The notes under the pieces are model-generated. The model worked only from the letters and a program-made list of their open reading frames with translations. It was not told the origin of the DNA and made no database searches. From Halorubrum sp. JWXQ-INN 858 (GTDB taxonomy: Archaea > Halobacteriota > Halobacteria > Halobacteriales > Haloferacaceae), in contig NZ_WUAX01000014.1 of assembly GCF_009806985.1 (NCBI RefSeq), positions 62,001-126,000 on the forward strand: 64,000 bases of DNA. The letters are read 5' to 3'. This document shows, piece by piece, positions 23,448-32,070 of the stretch (position 1 is the stretch's first letter; each line of letters begins with the position of its first letter). The translations under genes were made by a program, and so were the position numbers.

Positions 23448-25925
23448 TCAGTCCTCCGTCCAGACGGGGCGCGCCGAGTTCGTCACGACGAGGAAGCTGC
23501 TCGTCGCCATCGCGAGCGCGGCGAGCAACGGGTTGAGCAGCCCGGAGACCGCGAGCGGGATCGCGATCGCGTTGTACGCGAACGCCCACGTGAGATTCCC
23601 GCGGATCCGACGGTTCGTGCCGCGGGTGATCGCGAACAGTTCGGGGATCGCGTCGAGCCGGTCCTCCAGCAGGACCGCGTCGGCGGCGTCGGCCGCGAGG
23701 TCCGTGCCGCCAGCGACGGAGATCCCGAGGTCGGCCGCCGCCAGCGCGGGCGCGTCGTTGCTCCCGTCACCGACCATCGCGACGCGCTCGGTCGCGGCGA
23801 TCCGCCGCACCGTCTCGGCTTTCGCCTCCGGGGGCACCTCCGCGAACACCTCGTCGACGGCGGGGTGGTCCTCGAACCGACGAGCGGCCGCGACCGAGTC
23901 CCCCGTCAACACGACGACCCGTTTGCCCGACGACGAGAGCTCGGAGACCGTCTCCGACCAGCCCTCTCGAACGTCGTCCCCGACGACGATCACGCCGGAG
24001 ACGACCCCGTCGCGGCCGACGTACACCGGGACGTGACCGGCGCGTTCGGCCCGATCGCCCGCCTCGCGAGCGCGGCCCGGGACGGTCCACTCGGTCCCTG
24101 CGAACAGGGACCGATGCCCGACCAGCACGTCGTCCCCGCCGATCCGGCCGCGGACACCCTTGTCCGACACCGTCACGTCGGCGACCGCGCCGAGGGACGA
24201 CGCGCCGAAGTCCCCGTCCGTCGCGGATCTCCCGTCCACCGTGGATCCTCCGTCCGCCGCGGATCCCCCGTCCACCGTGGATCCTCCGTCCGCGAGGGGT
24301 GGTGTGGGTTCGGCGACGGACGAGACTCCCGCGGCCGTCGAGACCCCCGCGGCCTCCACGATCGCCTCCGCGACTGGGTGCACCGACGCCCGCTCGAGGG
24401 CGGCCGCGCCGTCGAGGATCGCGCGCTCCGTACCCTCCACGGCGACGACCTCGAGGACGCGCATCTCGCCGTCGGTGAGGGTACCCGTCTTGTCGAGGAC
24501 GACCGTCTCGACGTCGGCCGCGTCCTCGAACACCGCGTCGGAGACGATGACGATGCCTCGGCGTGCAGCGTCACGGATCCCCGCCGCGACCGCGAGCGGC
24601 GTGGCGAGTCCGAGCGCACACGGGCACGACACGATCAACACGGTGAGGCTCACGAGCGCGGCAGTCGTCGGCGGCGCGCCCGTCGCGAGGAGCCACGCGC
24701 CGATCGCGACGGCGACGACGATCACGAGCGGGACGAACACCGTCGCGAGCCGGTCGACGAGCCGCTGGATCCCGGTCCGCGAGCTCTGTATCTCCCACAG
24801 CAACCGGACGATCGTGTCGAGCGTGCTGGTGACCTCCTCGCCGACCTCGACGACGATCGGGGCGTCGGTGACCACGGTCCCGCCGCGAACGGCGTCGCCC
24901 TCGCGCTTCGTCGTGGGCAGCGACTCCCCGGTGACGAGCGCCTCGTCGACGGCCGCCCGCCCCTCGACGACCGTCGCGTCGAACGGGACGCGTTCGCCCG
25001 GGCGAACCACCAGCCGGTCGTGGGGGGCGACGTCGTCGACCGTGACCGTCTCGCCCGACTCCCGCCGGACGGTCGTCTCGGTCGCCCCGGTCAGGTCAGA
25101 GAGCAGGCCGGTCGCGCGCCGCTTGACGATCGCCTCGTAGTGGTTGCCGGCGACGACGACGAGGACGACGGCGATCGTGACGTCGAAGTAGAGGTCCGTC
25201 CGTCCGAGAACCATCGCGAGCGTGCTGTACGCGTACGAGCTACCCGCCGCGAGCGACACAAGCAGGTCCATGTTGGGCCGTCGCGCTCGCAGGCTCACGT
25301 ACGCGCCGCGGAGTATCGGATACCCGGTATAAAAGAGGACGATCGAGGTGAACACCCAGATGTGCGCGAACAGGTAGAGCCCGTCGAGCCCCCCGAGGTC
25401 GAGCAGCGGATCGTACCCGAAGTACGTCGGATAGAGGAAGACGACGTACCACAACATTGCCATCATCCCGAAGAAGCCGCCGCCGATCAGGAACCGTACG
25501 ACGTCGATGTCGTCGCCGTCGGGTGCCGGTTGCGCCCTGTCGCTGGCGGTGTAGCCGGCGACGGAGAGACGGTCGGGGAGCTCCGCGGCCGACACCCGTT
25601 CGGGGTCGTAGTCGACGCGGATCGTGTCGGTGGCGTAGCTCGCCTCGACCGCCGCGACGCCTGTCTCCTCTCCGGCGGTCATCTCGAGGAACCGCTCGCA
25701 CGTCGAACAGTGCATGCCGTCGACGTGGAGGAAGGCGGTCTCGCCGTCGAACGAGTCCGCGGGCGTCGACGCCGGCGTACGGTCCTCGAGGTCGTCGACG
25801 TCCGCGACGTCGTCGAGCGAACGCGAGACCGCCAGACAGCCGCGGCAGCAGAACGCCCCCTCGACGTCCGGAGCGGTGTGCGGGTCCGGCTCCGTCGGCA
25901 GGTCACAGAGCGTGCAGGTCGACAT
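23448..25925 (-). CDS. copper-translocating P1B-type ATPase (FixI/CopA2-like)
   Basis: This 825-residue protein starts with a cysteine cluster (CTLCDLP...FCCRGC, residues 4-31) of the type found at the N-terminus of oxidase-linked heavy-metal ATPases. A heavy-metal-associated domain follows with GMHCSTC (about residue 70). Eight helices include the transport motif CPCALGLATP; the phosphorylation site is DKTGTLTDGE and the hinge GDGSNDAPAL. A repetitive Asp/Gly/Ser linker lies in the nucleotide domain. FixI-type pumps export Cu(I) to assemble oxidases, and the ba3 operon is adjacent. Confidence 0.93.
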   Translation of the reverse strand: MSTCTLCDLPTEPDPHTAPDVEGAFCCRGCLAVSRSLDDVADVDDLEDRTPASTPADSFDGETAFLHVDGMHCSTCERFLEMTAGEETGVAAVEASYATDTIRVDYDPERVSAAELPDRLSVAGYTASDRAQPAPDGDDIDVVRFLIGGGFFGMMAMLWYVVFLYPTYFGYDPLLDLGGLDGLYLFAHIWVFTSIVLFYTGYPILRGAYVSLRARRPNMDLLVSLAAGSSYAYSTLAMVLGRTDLYFDVTIAVVLVVVAGNHYEAIVKRRATGLLSDLTGATETTVRRESGETVTVDDVAPHDRLVVRPGERVPFDATVVEGRAAVDEALVTGESLPTTKREGDAVRGGTVVTDAPIVVEVGEEVTSTLDTIVRLLWEIQSSRTGIQRLVDRLATVFVPLVIVVAVAIGAWLLATGAPPTTAALVSLTVLIVSCPCALGLATPLAVAAGIRDAARRGIVIVSDAVFEDAADVETVVLDKTGTLTDGEMRVLEVVAVEGTERAILDGAAALERASVHPVAEAIVEAAGVSTAAGVSSVAEPTPPLADGGSTVDGGSAADGGSTVDGRSATDGDFGASSLGAVADVTVSDKGVRGRIGGDDVLVGHRSLFAGTEWTVPGRAREAGDRAERAGHVPVYVGRDGVVSGVIVVGDDVREGWSETVSELSSSGKRVVVLTGDSVAAARRFEDHPAVDEVFAEVPPEAKAETVRRIAATERVAMVGDGSNDAPALAAADLGISVAGGTDLAADAADAVLLEDRLDAIPELFAITRGTNRRIRGNLTWAFAYNAIAIPLAVSGLLNPLLAALAMATSSFLVVTNSARPVWTED
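24225..24300 (-). repeat. short in-frame repeats in the ATPase nucleotide domain
   Basis: The string ggatcctccgtccgc and the near-identical ggatcccccgtccacc alternate several times, encoding DGGST/DGGSA/DGRSA units. The insertion lengthens a loop relative to usual P1B ATPases and is probably surface exposed. Confidence 0.7.
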
Positions 25926-26006
25926 ACGAGGGATGGTGGGCTTGGGTCAGACGGTGGCGTTCGGGGTCGGATCGAGCGTCGTGCGGCCAGGGACGAGCGT
26001 CACCGA

Positions 26007-26213
26007 CTAGCCGTCGTCCGCGGGGGCCGTGTCAGCGGCGTCGACGGCGGGCTGTGGACTCCCGCCGGTCGCGACCCTGATCGAGACCCAGATCAGCAGT
26101 ACGTTGACGGCCGCGACGGCGGCGACGACGTCGGCGCGGGCCGAGACGTACGCCACGACGGGAACCAACGCCGCCAGCACGAGGAGCAGCACCCGTTGAA
26201 GCGGGACGTTCAT
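26007..26213 (-). CDS. small two-helix membrane protein beside the oxidase operon
   Basis: This protein has 68 residues from ATG 26213. Two hydrophobic segments (RVLLLVLAALVPVVAYVSA and VVAAVAAVNVLLIWVSIRVA) precede an Ala/Asp-rich tail. A TATA-like ttcttatcatt about 25 bp upstream of the ATG suggests a leaderless transcript divergent from the ba3 operon. The position argues for an oxidase-associated subunit or assembly protein; I do not recognise the family. Confidence 0.65.
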   Translation of the reverse strand: MNVPLQRVLLLVLAALVPVVAYVSARADVVAAVAAVNVLLIWVSIRVATGGSPQPAVDAADTAPADDG

Positions 26214-26282
26214 AGGTTCGGTTGGGACGTGAATGATAAGAACCGCTCGGAGAGTTTTCACGTTTTGAGAACGACTGTGGAG

Positions 26283-26289
26283 TATATAC
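26283..26289 (+). promoter_or_regulatory. TATA box of the ba3 oxidase operon
   Basis: The run gtatatac is centred about 26 bp before ATG 26312, giving a leaderless mRNA for the first small subunit gene. Confidence 0.65.
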
Positions 26290-26311
26290 ACCACCATTCA
26301 CAAGACTGCGT

Positions 26312-26488
26312 ATGACTCGCACCGAAACCGCCCGAACGGGGGTGACCGAGGGGGACGACGACGTGGAGGAGTTCGACCCCGTCGGCACCCTCGCACTCAT
26401 CCTGTTGTACTTCGCGATCCTCGTGGTCGCGTGGGTGTACATCTACTTCGTCGAGTTCCTGAGCCGCGACCTCGTCGTCATCGGGTGA
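26312..26488 (+). CDS. ba3-type oxidase small subunit (subunit IIa-like)
   Basis: This 58-residue protein has one C-terminal helix (LALILLYFAILVVAWVYIYFVEF) after a short acidic N-terminus ending in DPVGTLAL. The layout matches the single-helix subunit IIa that completes subunit II in ba3 oxidases. It starts 26 bp after a TATA box, and subunit II begins six bases after its stop, so it heads the operon. Confidence 0.82.
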   Translation: MTRTETARTGVTEGDDDVEEFDPVGTLALILLYFAILVVAWVYIYFVEFLSRDLVVIG

Positions 26489-26494
26489 CCTGAC

Positions 26495-27094
26495 GTGCAC
26501 ATCCACGCCTACGAGAAGCTCTGGCTCACGCTCGCGCTGGTACTGATCCTCCTGTTGATCGGGACCGTCACCTACGGGGCCGTCGGCCCCGGCGTCGCCA
26601 TGGTGTCGGACGGACAGGACCCAATCGACCCCGAAGCGCTCGACGAGGACGATCGGTTCGCGGAGCCGCGGGTCGAACGAGTCGGCGAGAACGAGTACGC
26701 GGCGTACGTCGTCGCCGAGCAGTTCCAGTTCCGACCGGACCCCATCGTCGTCCCCGAGAACAGCCGGGTGACGTTCTACATCACCTCGCCCGACGTCATC
26801 CACGGCTTCGAGGTCGTCGGGACGAACGCGAACACGATGGTGATCCCCGGCGAGGTCGCCGAGATCGCCGTCGAAGCCAACGAGCCGCGCGAGTACGGCA
26901 TCGTCTGTAACGAGTACTGCGGCGCGGCACACCACGCGATGGAAGGGAAACTCGAGGTCGTCCCGGAGGACGAGTACGAACGAATGAACGACGACGGGAC
27001 CGACGACGGTGAGACGGACGATACCGACGACGGTGAGACGGACGATACCGACGACGGCGACGACGGCACCGATCAGGGAGGTGACGGCGAATGA
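26495..27094 (+). CDS. cbaB: ba3-type cytochrome oxidase subunit II (CuA)
   Basis: This 199-residue protein starts at GTG 26495; MHIHAYEKLWL is the family start. One N-terminal helix (about residues 9-30) is followed by the cupredoxin domain. CuA ligands are visible: His in SPDVIHGFEVVG and CNEYCGAAHHAM (Cys, Cys, His, Met). An acidic tail contains two copies of a 24-base repeat encoding DDGETDDT (near 27006-27053). It receives electrons, probably from halocyanin. The stop overlaps subunit I (ATGA). Confidence 0.94.
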   Translation: MHIHAYEKLWLTLALVLILLLIGTVTYGAVGPGVAMVSDGQDPIDPEALDEDDRFAEPRVERVGENEYAAYVVAEQFQFRPDPIVVPENSRVTFYITSPDVIHGFEVVGTNANTMVIPGEVAEIAVEANEPREYGIVCNEYCGAAHHAMEGKLEVVPEDEYERMNDDGTDDGETDDTDDGETDDTDDGDDGTDQGGDGE

Positions 27095-28896
27095 GCGCCG
27101 AACTGGAGACGGAACCGACGTTCGTCGACCGGTTCCCCGAGGAGGCACGCGTCGTGCGGGCCGCGTTCCTCGGCTCGTTCATCGCGCTCGGGCTCGGCGC
27201 GCTGTTCGGGATCATCCAAACGCTTCACCGGACCGGGATCGCTCGGCCGTTCAGCTCCGTCGACTACTACACGTTCCTCACCGCACACGGAGTGTTCCTC
27301 GTGATCAGCTTCACGATCTTCTTCCTCGTCGGGCTGTTCACGTGGGCAGTGACGCGGAGCCTCGACCGGCCGCTCGTGAACATCAGGATCACGTGGACGT
27401 GGTACGCGCTGATGTCCGTCGGGATCACGATGACCGGCGTCTCGATCCTCGCGGGGTTCACGAGCCGGATCGACATGAGCGCCGACGTCCTCTTTACCTT
27501 CTACGCGCCGCTGCAGGCGCACCCGCTGTTTTATACGGGGCTCGTCGTCTTCATCGTCGGGACGTGGCTCGCCGGAGCCGACTGGTTCCGCGCGTGGCTC
27601 GCCTGGCGCGAGGAGAACCCCGGCGAGCGGATCCCGCTGCAGACGTTCATGGTGCTGACGACGATGATCATGTGGTACATCGCCACCACGGCGATCGCCG
27701 TCTCCGTGCTCGTCTTCCTGCTCCCGTGGTCGCTGGGGCTGATAGACCAGGTGAACCCGACGCTCACGCGGACGCTGTTCTGGTTCTTCGGCCACCCGGT
27801 CGTCTACTTCTGGCTGATGCCGGCGTACCTGCTGTGGTACACGGTGTTGCCGAAGATCGCCGGCGGCCGCCTGTTCAGCGACCCGCTCGCGCGCGTCGTC
27901 TTCGTGCTGTTCCTCCTGTTGTCGACGCCCGTCGGGATCCACCACCAGTACCTCGATCCGGGCATCGCGGAGGGGTTCAAGTTCATCTCGATGACGAACA
28001 CGATGTTCCTGCTGTTGCCGAGCCTGCTGACGGCGTTCACCGTCGTGGCGAGCGTCGAGTACGGAGCGCGCAAGCGGGGCGGAACCGGCCTCTTCGGCTG
28101 GCTTCGGTCGCTCCCGTGGCGTAACCCCGCGTTCACCGGGATGATGCTGGCCGGCCTGATGTTCGCCGCCGGCGGCTTCTCGGGGATGGTCAACGCCGGG
28201 CTCAACATCAACTACATGATCCACAACACGATCTGGGTCCCGGGCCACTTCCACCTCACCGTCGGGACCGCGGTCGCGCTCACGTTCATGGCCGCGACGT
28301 ACTGGATCTGGCCACAGATCTCGAATAAACCGCTTTACAGCCCACAGATCGGCCTGTTCCAGGTGGTCCTCTGGTTCATCGGGATGGCGCTCATGTCGAA
28401 CGCGATGCACGCACAGGGGCTGCTCGGCGTGCCGCGACGCACCGCCGAACCCGAGTACGTCGGGTTCGACTACCCGCTCGCGTTCGGCGGGTTCGAGGAG
28501 CTAAACCTCCAGCTCGCCATCGGTGGAACGCTTCTGTTCGTCTCGACGGTGCTGTTCCTCGCCAACGTCGTCTTGACGATGGGTAACCCGACCGTGAAGG
28601 GGCTCGCGGAGCCGCTCCCGCCCGCGCTGTCGGGGCCGGAGGACGCGCCGCAGGTGCTCGACAACCTGCGACTGTGGGTCGCCGTCGCGGTGGTGCTCGT
28701 CGTCCTGGCGTACGCGCTGCCGCTGGCCGGCATCGTGACGGACGGCGGGCTGTTCGGACCCGGCGGGCGCGCGTTCCCCGTCTGGATCGACGCGATAGGA
28801 CCGCTGCTTTCGGACGCCGTGGCCGCCGACTCCCTCGCCGGGATCGGGACGACCGTCGCCGATGCGGCCGGTCGGCTCGCTGAGGTGACGCGATGA
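27091..28896 (+). CDS. cbaA: ba3-type cytochrome oxidase subunit I
   Basis: This 601-residue, about 13-helix haem-copper oxidase catalytic subunit belongs to class B. Metal-centre motifs are visible: the low-spin haem His region TAHGVFLV, the CuB/Tyr cross-link region FFGHPVVYFWLMPAY, the HHQY pair and the haem ligand motif WVPGHFHLTVG. It reduces O2 to water with proton pumping. It overlaps its neighbours by four bases on both sides, so stoichiometric coupled translation is likely. Confidence 0.96.
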   Translation: MSAELETEPTFVDRFPEEARVVRAAFLGSFIALGLGALFGIIQTLHRTGIARPFSSVDYYTFLTAHGVFLVISFTIFFLVGLFTWAVTRSLDRPLVNIRITWTWYALMSVGITMTGVSILAGFTSRIDMSADVLFTFYAPLQAHPLFYTGLVVFIVGTWLAGADWFRAWLAWREENPGERIPLQTFMVLTTMIMWYIATTAIAVSVLVFLLPWSLGLIDQVNPTLTRTLFWFFGHPVVYFWLMPAYLLWYTVLPKIAGGRLFSDPLARVVFVLFLLLSTPVGIHHQYLDPGIAEGFKFISMTNTMFLLLPSLLTAFTVVASVEYGARKRGGTGLFGWLRSLPWRNPAFTGMMLAGLMFAAGGFSGMVNAGLNINYMIHNTIWVPGHFHLTVGTAVALTFMAATYWIWPQISNKPLYSPQIGLFQVVLWFIGMALMSNAMHAQGLLGVPRRTAEPEYVGFDYPLAFGGFEELNLQLAIGGTLLFVSTVLFLANVVLTMGNPTVKGLAEPLPPALSGPEDAPQVLDNLRLWVAVAVVLVVLAYALPLAGIVTDGGLFGPGGRAFPVWIDAIGPLLSDAVAADSLAGIGTTVADAAGRLAEVTR

Positions 28897-29108
28897 CCGT
28901 CGACGTCACCCGCGGCGGGCTACTCGTGGGGCTCGCCGTCTTCGGCGTCATCGCCTACGAGCTCCGCACGGTGCTGGACGCGCTCGGTGTCAGCCTCCCG
29001 ATCGTCCCGTACATGGCGGGCGTGTTCCTCCTCGCCGGAGCCGCCGTCTGGGTCGTCTTCCTGAAGGGCGGCTGGCGGAACGACGCGTCGACGAGCGGAG
29101 GGCGGTGA
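28893..29108 (+). CDS. small membrane protein of the ba3 operon
   Basis: This 71-residue protein has two helices (GGLLVGLAVFGVIAYELRTVL and IVPYMAGVFLLAGAAVWVVFL). Its ATG lies in the last codons of subunit I (ATGA overlap). Small proteins in this position are routinely annotated as CbaD/CbaE-type oxidase subunits in haloarchaea; which of these names applies is not decidable here. Confidence 0.78.
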   Translation: MTVDVTRGGLLVGLAVFGVIAYELRTVLDALGVSLPIVPYMAGVFLLAGAAVWVVFLKGGWRNDASTSGGR

Positions 29109-29173
29109 TCGCGATGGGAGGGCGATGACCGTGATGGAAGGGAGGCGACCGTGATGGAAGGGAGGCGGTCGCG
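29107..29173 (+). repeat. 20-bp tandem repeat of start/ribosome-site-like units
   Basis: Two exact copies of gaccgtgatggaagggaggc (29127-29146, 29147-29166) are flanked by degenerate copies. Each unit has an ATG and a ggaagggagg Shine-Dalgarno match, and the period breaks the frame. The result is a chain of tiny overlapping ORFs that leads into the true start at 29174. Confidence 0.75.
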
Positions 29174-29866
29174 ATGGGACCGGTGACCGAACCGGCGGAG
29201 GGGCTGCCGCCACGGCTCCGGGGGGCGTCCGGCGCGGCGTATCGCGGCTTCCTCGCCGGGTCGCTCGTCGCCCTCGCGTACCTCGTCGTCCTCGGCGGCT
29301 ACCTCACGGCGGGGGAAACGGACGTGATCGATCCGTTGCGAGCCGCCTACCCGCTCGTCTGGCTCTCGCTTTCGGCCGCCGCGATCGCGGGAGCTACCGC
29401 CGGCGCGGGCCGTGCGACGGTTCGACCGTGGCCGGCGGCGATCGGGGGCGGCTACGTCCTCCTGCTGGCGTGGATCAGCGGCCAGTTGACGTTTGCCCCG
29501 ACCGGGTTCGGGGTCGAGGCCAGCGCCGGGCTTCCGGGATGGGCTCCGGTCGTGATCGCCGATCTCGGCGTGGCGACGGCGGTCGTCGTTCCGTTCCAGT
29601 CGCTCGGCTACGTCGTCCTCGGGGCCCTCCTCGCTCGGGCGCTGTCGGTGACGGGCGGGTCCCTCCTCGCGGGGGTTCTCGGGCTGTTCACCTGTGCCGG
29701 CTGCGTGCTTCCCGTGATCGCCGCGGTCGCCGCCGCCGGGAGCGTCCCGGTGATCAGTGGCGGGCTCTCCTACGCCGTCTCGACGGCCGCGTTCGCCCTG
29801 ACGCTCGGCGTTCTCACGGCGGTCGTCGTCCGTGGAGGACCGACGACTGCCTGTCCACGAGAGTGA
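29174..29866 (+). CDS. haloarchaeal membrane protein downstream of ba3 oxidase
   Basis: This 230-residue protein has six to seven helices. A conserved-looking FTCAGCVLPVIAAVAAAGS (about residue 173) carries two Cys in a membrane-proximal position, which might bind copper or be redox active. Proteins with this TCAGC motif recur near haloarchaeal oxidase genes (an unverified DUF7546 resemblance). ATG 29174 is preceded by ggaggcggtc. It probably belongs to the oxidase transcript. Confidence 0.75.
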   Translation: MGPVTEPAEGLPPRLRGASGAAYRGFLAGSLVALAYLVVLGGYLTAGETDVIDPLRAAYPLVWLSLSAAAIAGATAGAGRATVRPWPAAIGGGYVLLLAWISGQLTFAPTGFGVEASAGLPGWAPVVIADLGVATAVVVPFQSLGYVVLGALLARALSVTGGSLLAGVLGLFTCAGCVLPVIAAVAAAGSVPVISGGLSYAVSTAAFALTLGVLTAVVVRGGPTTACPRE

Positions 29867-30496
29867 CGGGACGGAGCGGAACGAGCGGGTCCGTGGAAAC
29901 CCTGTTTTCGAACGCAACACGACGAGAAAGGGCCGGTCGCTGAAGGATGCTTCCGGGTCGATGGCGAGAGGGCGTTGATCGAGACGCTTAGTCGGTTGTT
30001 TATAAGCGACCGTCGCAGTGCTTACGCTTCCTTAACGACCGTCTTGCGCAAACGAACTGCAACGGTCACTCCCGCCATCGATCGCCGCTGCGTCTAAATC
30101 GATCGTCGCCGAATCAAGACAAGTCGCTTTGAAAGAAGTTTGGCGTAGTGTCAGATATTTTATTACGTGTGGACGATGAGTGCATAGATCTATCCGTCAG
30201 TAATTTCTATATGAGCGTTTTGAAACGGTTTGAGAAGTTATTAGGATCGGCCGATCGAATTCTATCATCATACATATAAATTATTTAAACAGTGTTTAAA
30301 AGAGGAAAATCTGGGAAATAGAGTCGAGCGCTATGCTTCATCAACAGTCGCGGAGTTGCTTCTCGATCCTGATCAGAACACCACCACAGCGAGGGATTCC
30401 GTAATAGAGACGTTGCTCGCGTGCGTCGTCGACCATGCATCTCGCCACCCGCTGGGGACTCGGTCCGGCGAGTTCACGAAGCGTGTCGGTGCGGCG
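29867..30496. other. AT-rich intergenic region with possible gene remnant
   Basis: These 630 bases mark a sharp drop in GC (about 30130-30345). From ATG 30211 a 22-codon frame (MSVLKRFEKLLGSADRILSS) ends at TAA 30279. The +1 frame stays open from 30245 onward and reads like protein (YKLFKQCLKEENLGNRVERY, then STVAELLLDPDQNT), running into the antisense of the next gene. One indel would join the two. No start exists in the second frame, so I read it as a decayed or truncated gene. Nothing else is seen. Confidence 0.4.
30211..30490 (+). pseudogene. possible frameshifted, 3'-truncated gene
   Basis: Two overlapping frames (30211-30279 and 30245 to about 30490) together would encode about 90 residues of charged, helical-looking protein with AT-rich codons unlike the neighbours. 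The 3' end disappears into a gene on the opposite strand. I recognise no family. Confidence 0.3.
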
Positions 30497-31486
30497 TCAG
30501 CGCCCCCGGGACGGGATAAACGGGCCGACGGAGATGGTCTGTCGAGCGACGGTCGCCGCCCGAAGGATGTACGCGACGAACAGGGAAAGCGGGGCGACGA
30601 CGGCTCCGATCCCGACGCTCACGACGGCGGGAAGCATCGCGGCCGGGAGCGTGGTGGAGTTCGTTTGATAGACGAGCGTCACGACGATCGCGGCTACCAG
30701 GGCGGTCACTCCCGAGTAGACCAGCAGTCTCGAGAGCGTTGCGAGGTCCTGCTGGATGGCGATCGTTTTGTAGAACTGCCGAATGACCGCCATGGATTCG
30801 AGGAGGTCCTCGATGGCCTGGAAATCTGCCAGTACTTCCGCGGGGATCGACGCCGCGTACTCGTTCCGGAGGTGGCTGACGGCGGTCATGTTCCGCGCGT
30901 ACTCGGTCCCTATCATGACACGGAGTACGTCATTCATTTTCGCGTTCGTCTCGAGGTGGTCGTCAATGCTGTCCCCGTACGCGGCGACGTCGCGCAACGC
31001 GTTCGTGAGCCTCGCCGGCGGGTCCCAACCGGCACCGTCACCGCTCTCGACCAGTCCGGCGGCACGGTCGCTCAGCGTCCGTGCGACCAGCGAGAGGAAG
31101 TCCGCCGGGTCGTTGGGGCTCGAAGGCACCTCCGCGATCGATTCGACGGTCTGCCGCAGTTCCCGCGAGCCCTTGAGCCTGTCCGTCAACATGCTAACGG
31201 ACCCGAACACGCGCGAGAGGACGAGCTGGTTGATCGAGAGGGCGATAGTGAGAAGCGTCACGACCCCGGAGGTGAGTCCACTCCCGAAGATCATTGCCAC
31301 GGAGCTGTTCGGGCCAACCGCCAAGACACCGGCGGAGATGAGCGCCCACACGACACCCACGATCGCGACGACGAAACAACCCGCGACGGCCCTCCGATCC
31401 CCACCGAGGACCACCCAATTCGCCACGCGCTCCCAGATGGAGTCGTCGATACGCACGGAACTCGCCGTTTGAAGATCTTGGGCCAT
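30497..31486 (-). CDS. four-helix membrane protein, paralogue A of a three-member family
   Basis: This 329-residue protein has helices near residues 35-57, 70-92, 250-272 and 285-308, with a soluble middle region of about 150 residues. Family marks shared with 34140-35138 and 46285-47403 are LSINQLVLS at the end of helix 2, SPNDPADFLSLVARTL, FYKTIAIQQDLATLSRLL before helix 3, and AYILRAATVARQT after helix 4. I do not recognise a named family. A TATA-like gtttatc lies about 28 bp before ATG 31486. Confidence 0.8.
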   Translation of the reverse strand: MAQDLQTASSVRIDDSIWERVANWVVLGGDRRAVAGCFVVAIVGVVWALISAGVLAVGPNSSVAMIFGSGLTSGVVTLLTIALSINQLVLSRVFGSVSMLTDRLKGSRELRQTVESIAEVPSSPNDPADFLSLVARTLSDRAAGLVESGDGAGWDPPARLTNALRDVAAYGDSIDDHLETNAKMNDVLRVMIGTEYARNMTAVSHLRNEYAASIPAEVLADFQAIEDLLESMAVIRQFYKTIAIQQDLATLSRLLVYSGVTALVAAIVVTLVYQTNSTTLPAAMLPAVVSVGIGAVVAPLSLFVAYILRAATVARQTISVGPFIPSRGR

Positions 31487-31605
31487 ACAGTATACTCGGC
31501 TAGAAGCCCGATAAACACCCGTGGTGCTACCGTTATCCGTATATTGGAACGGACGGACGGGAGCGGACAGGAGCGAACGGGAACGGACGGGAGCGTCCGT
31601 CCGGC

Positions 31606-31818
31606 CTATTGGGTTCCCTCTCGGACGGGGAAGGCCACTTCCACAGTGGTCTTGTACTCGGTGATCGAGCCGTCTTCGACTTTCGCCGTGTGGTCGTGGA
31701 TTTCGATCCCCGAGATGTCGTCGATGCTTTTGTTCGCCTCGCTAACCGCGTTGTGAGCCGCATCCTCCCACGATTCGGACGAGGTACCCAGCACTTTGAT
31801 TATCTTGACTGCGGTCAT
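31606..31818 (-). CDS. dodecin (flavin-binding small protein)
   Basis: This 70-residue protein starts at ATG 31818. The sequence MTAVKIIKVLGTSSESWEDA, then AVSEANKSIDDISGIEI and EYKTTVEVAFPV is typical of dodecins. Dodecins form a hollow 12-mer that stores riboflavin or other flavins between Trp residues (here SSESWEDA). Haloarchaeal dodecin is a known riboflavin-binding protein. A TATA-like gatttataatt lies about 35-45 bp upstream. Confidence 0.93.
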   Translation of the reverse strand: MTAVKIIKVLGTSSESWEDAAHNAVSEANKSIDDISGIEIHDHTAKVEDGSITEYKTTVEVAFPVREGTQ

Positions 31819-32070
31819 GTGGTTCGTCTTCACCCACGCGACCCGTTCTCTTAATTATAAATCTGTTACTGAACCTCAGGTGTGATCGCTGTGAATATGG
31901 AACTACTACCGTGTCGTCGATCGGCCCGATGTCCTAGCCTGAGAGCGATAGCACCTGATCAACCGGCTGTCATGGGACACGTTTCAGTGCGTCGGCTGAG
32001 CGCGTCGTGCTCTCCGGCGGTCCGTCGCGGCGAGTTCATTGCCGGTCCCTCGCCGGTCGCCCGGCCACGT

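Noticed and set aside
23418..26315. Very long plus-strand frame (965 codons) opposite the copper ATPase
   Set aside because: It is composed of Arg/Asp/Val-rich sequence with no domain; the minus strand has every P-type ATPase motif.
30130..30345. Possible tRNA or attachment site at the AT-rich boundary
   Set aside because: I could not fold a cloverleaf or find a T-loop GTTCRAAYC string, and there is no integrase gene nearby.
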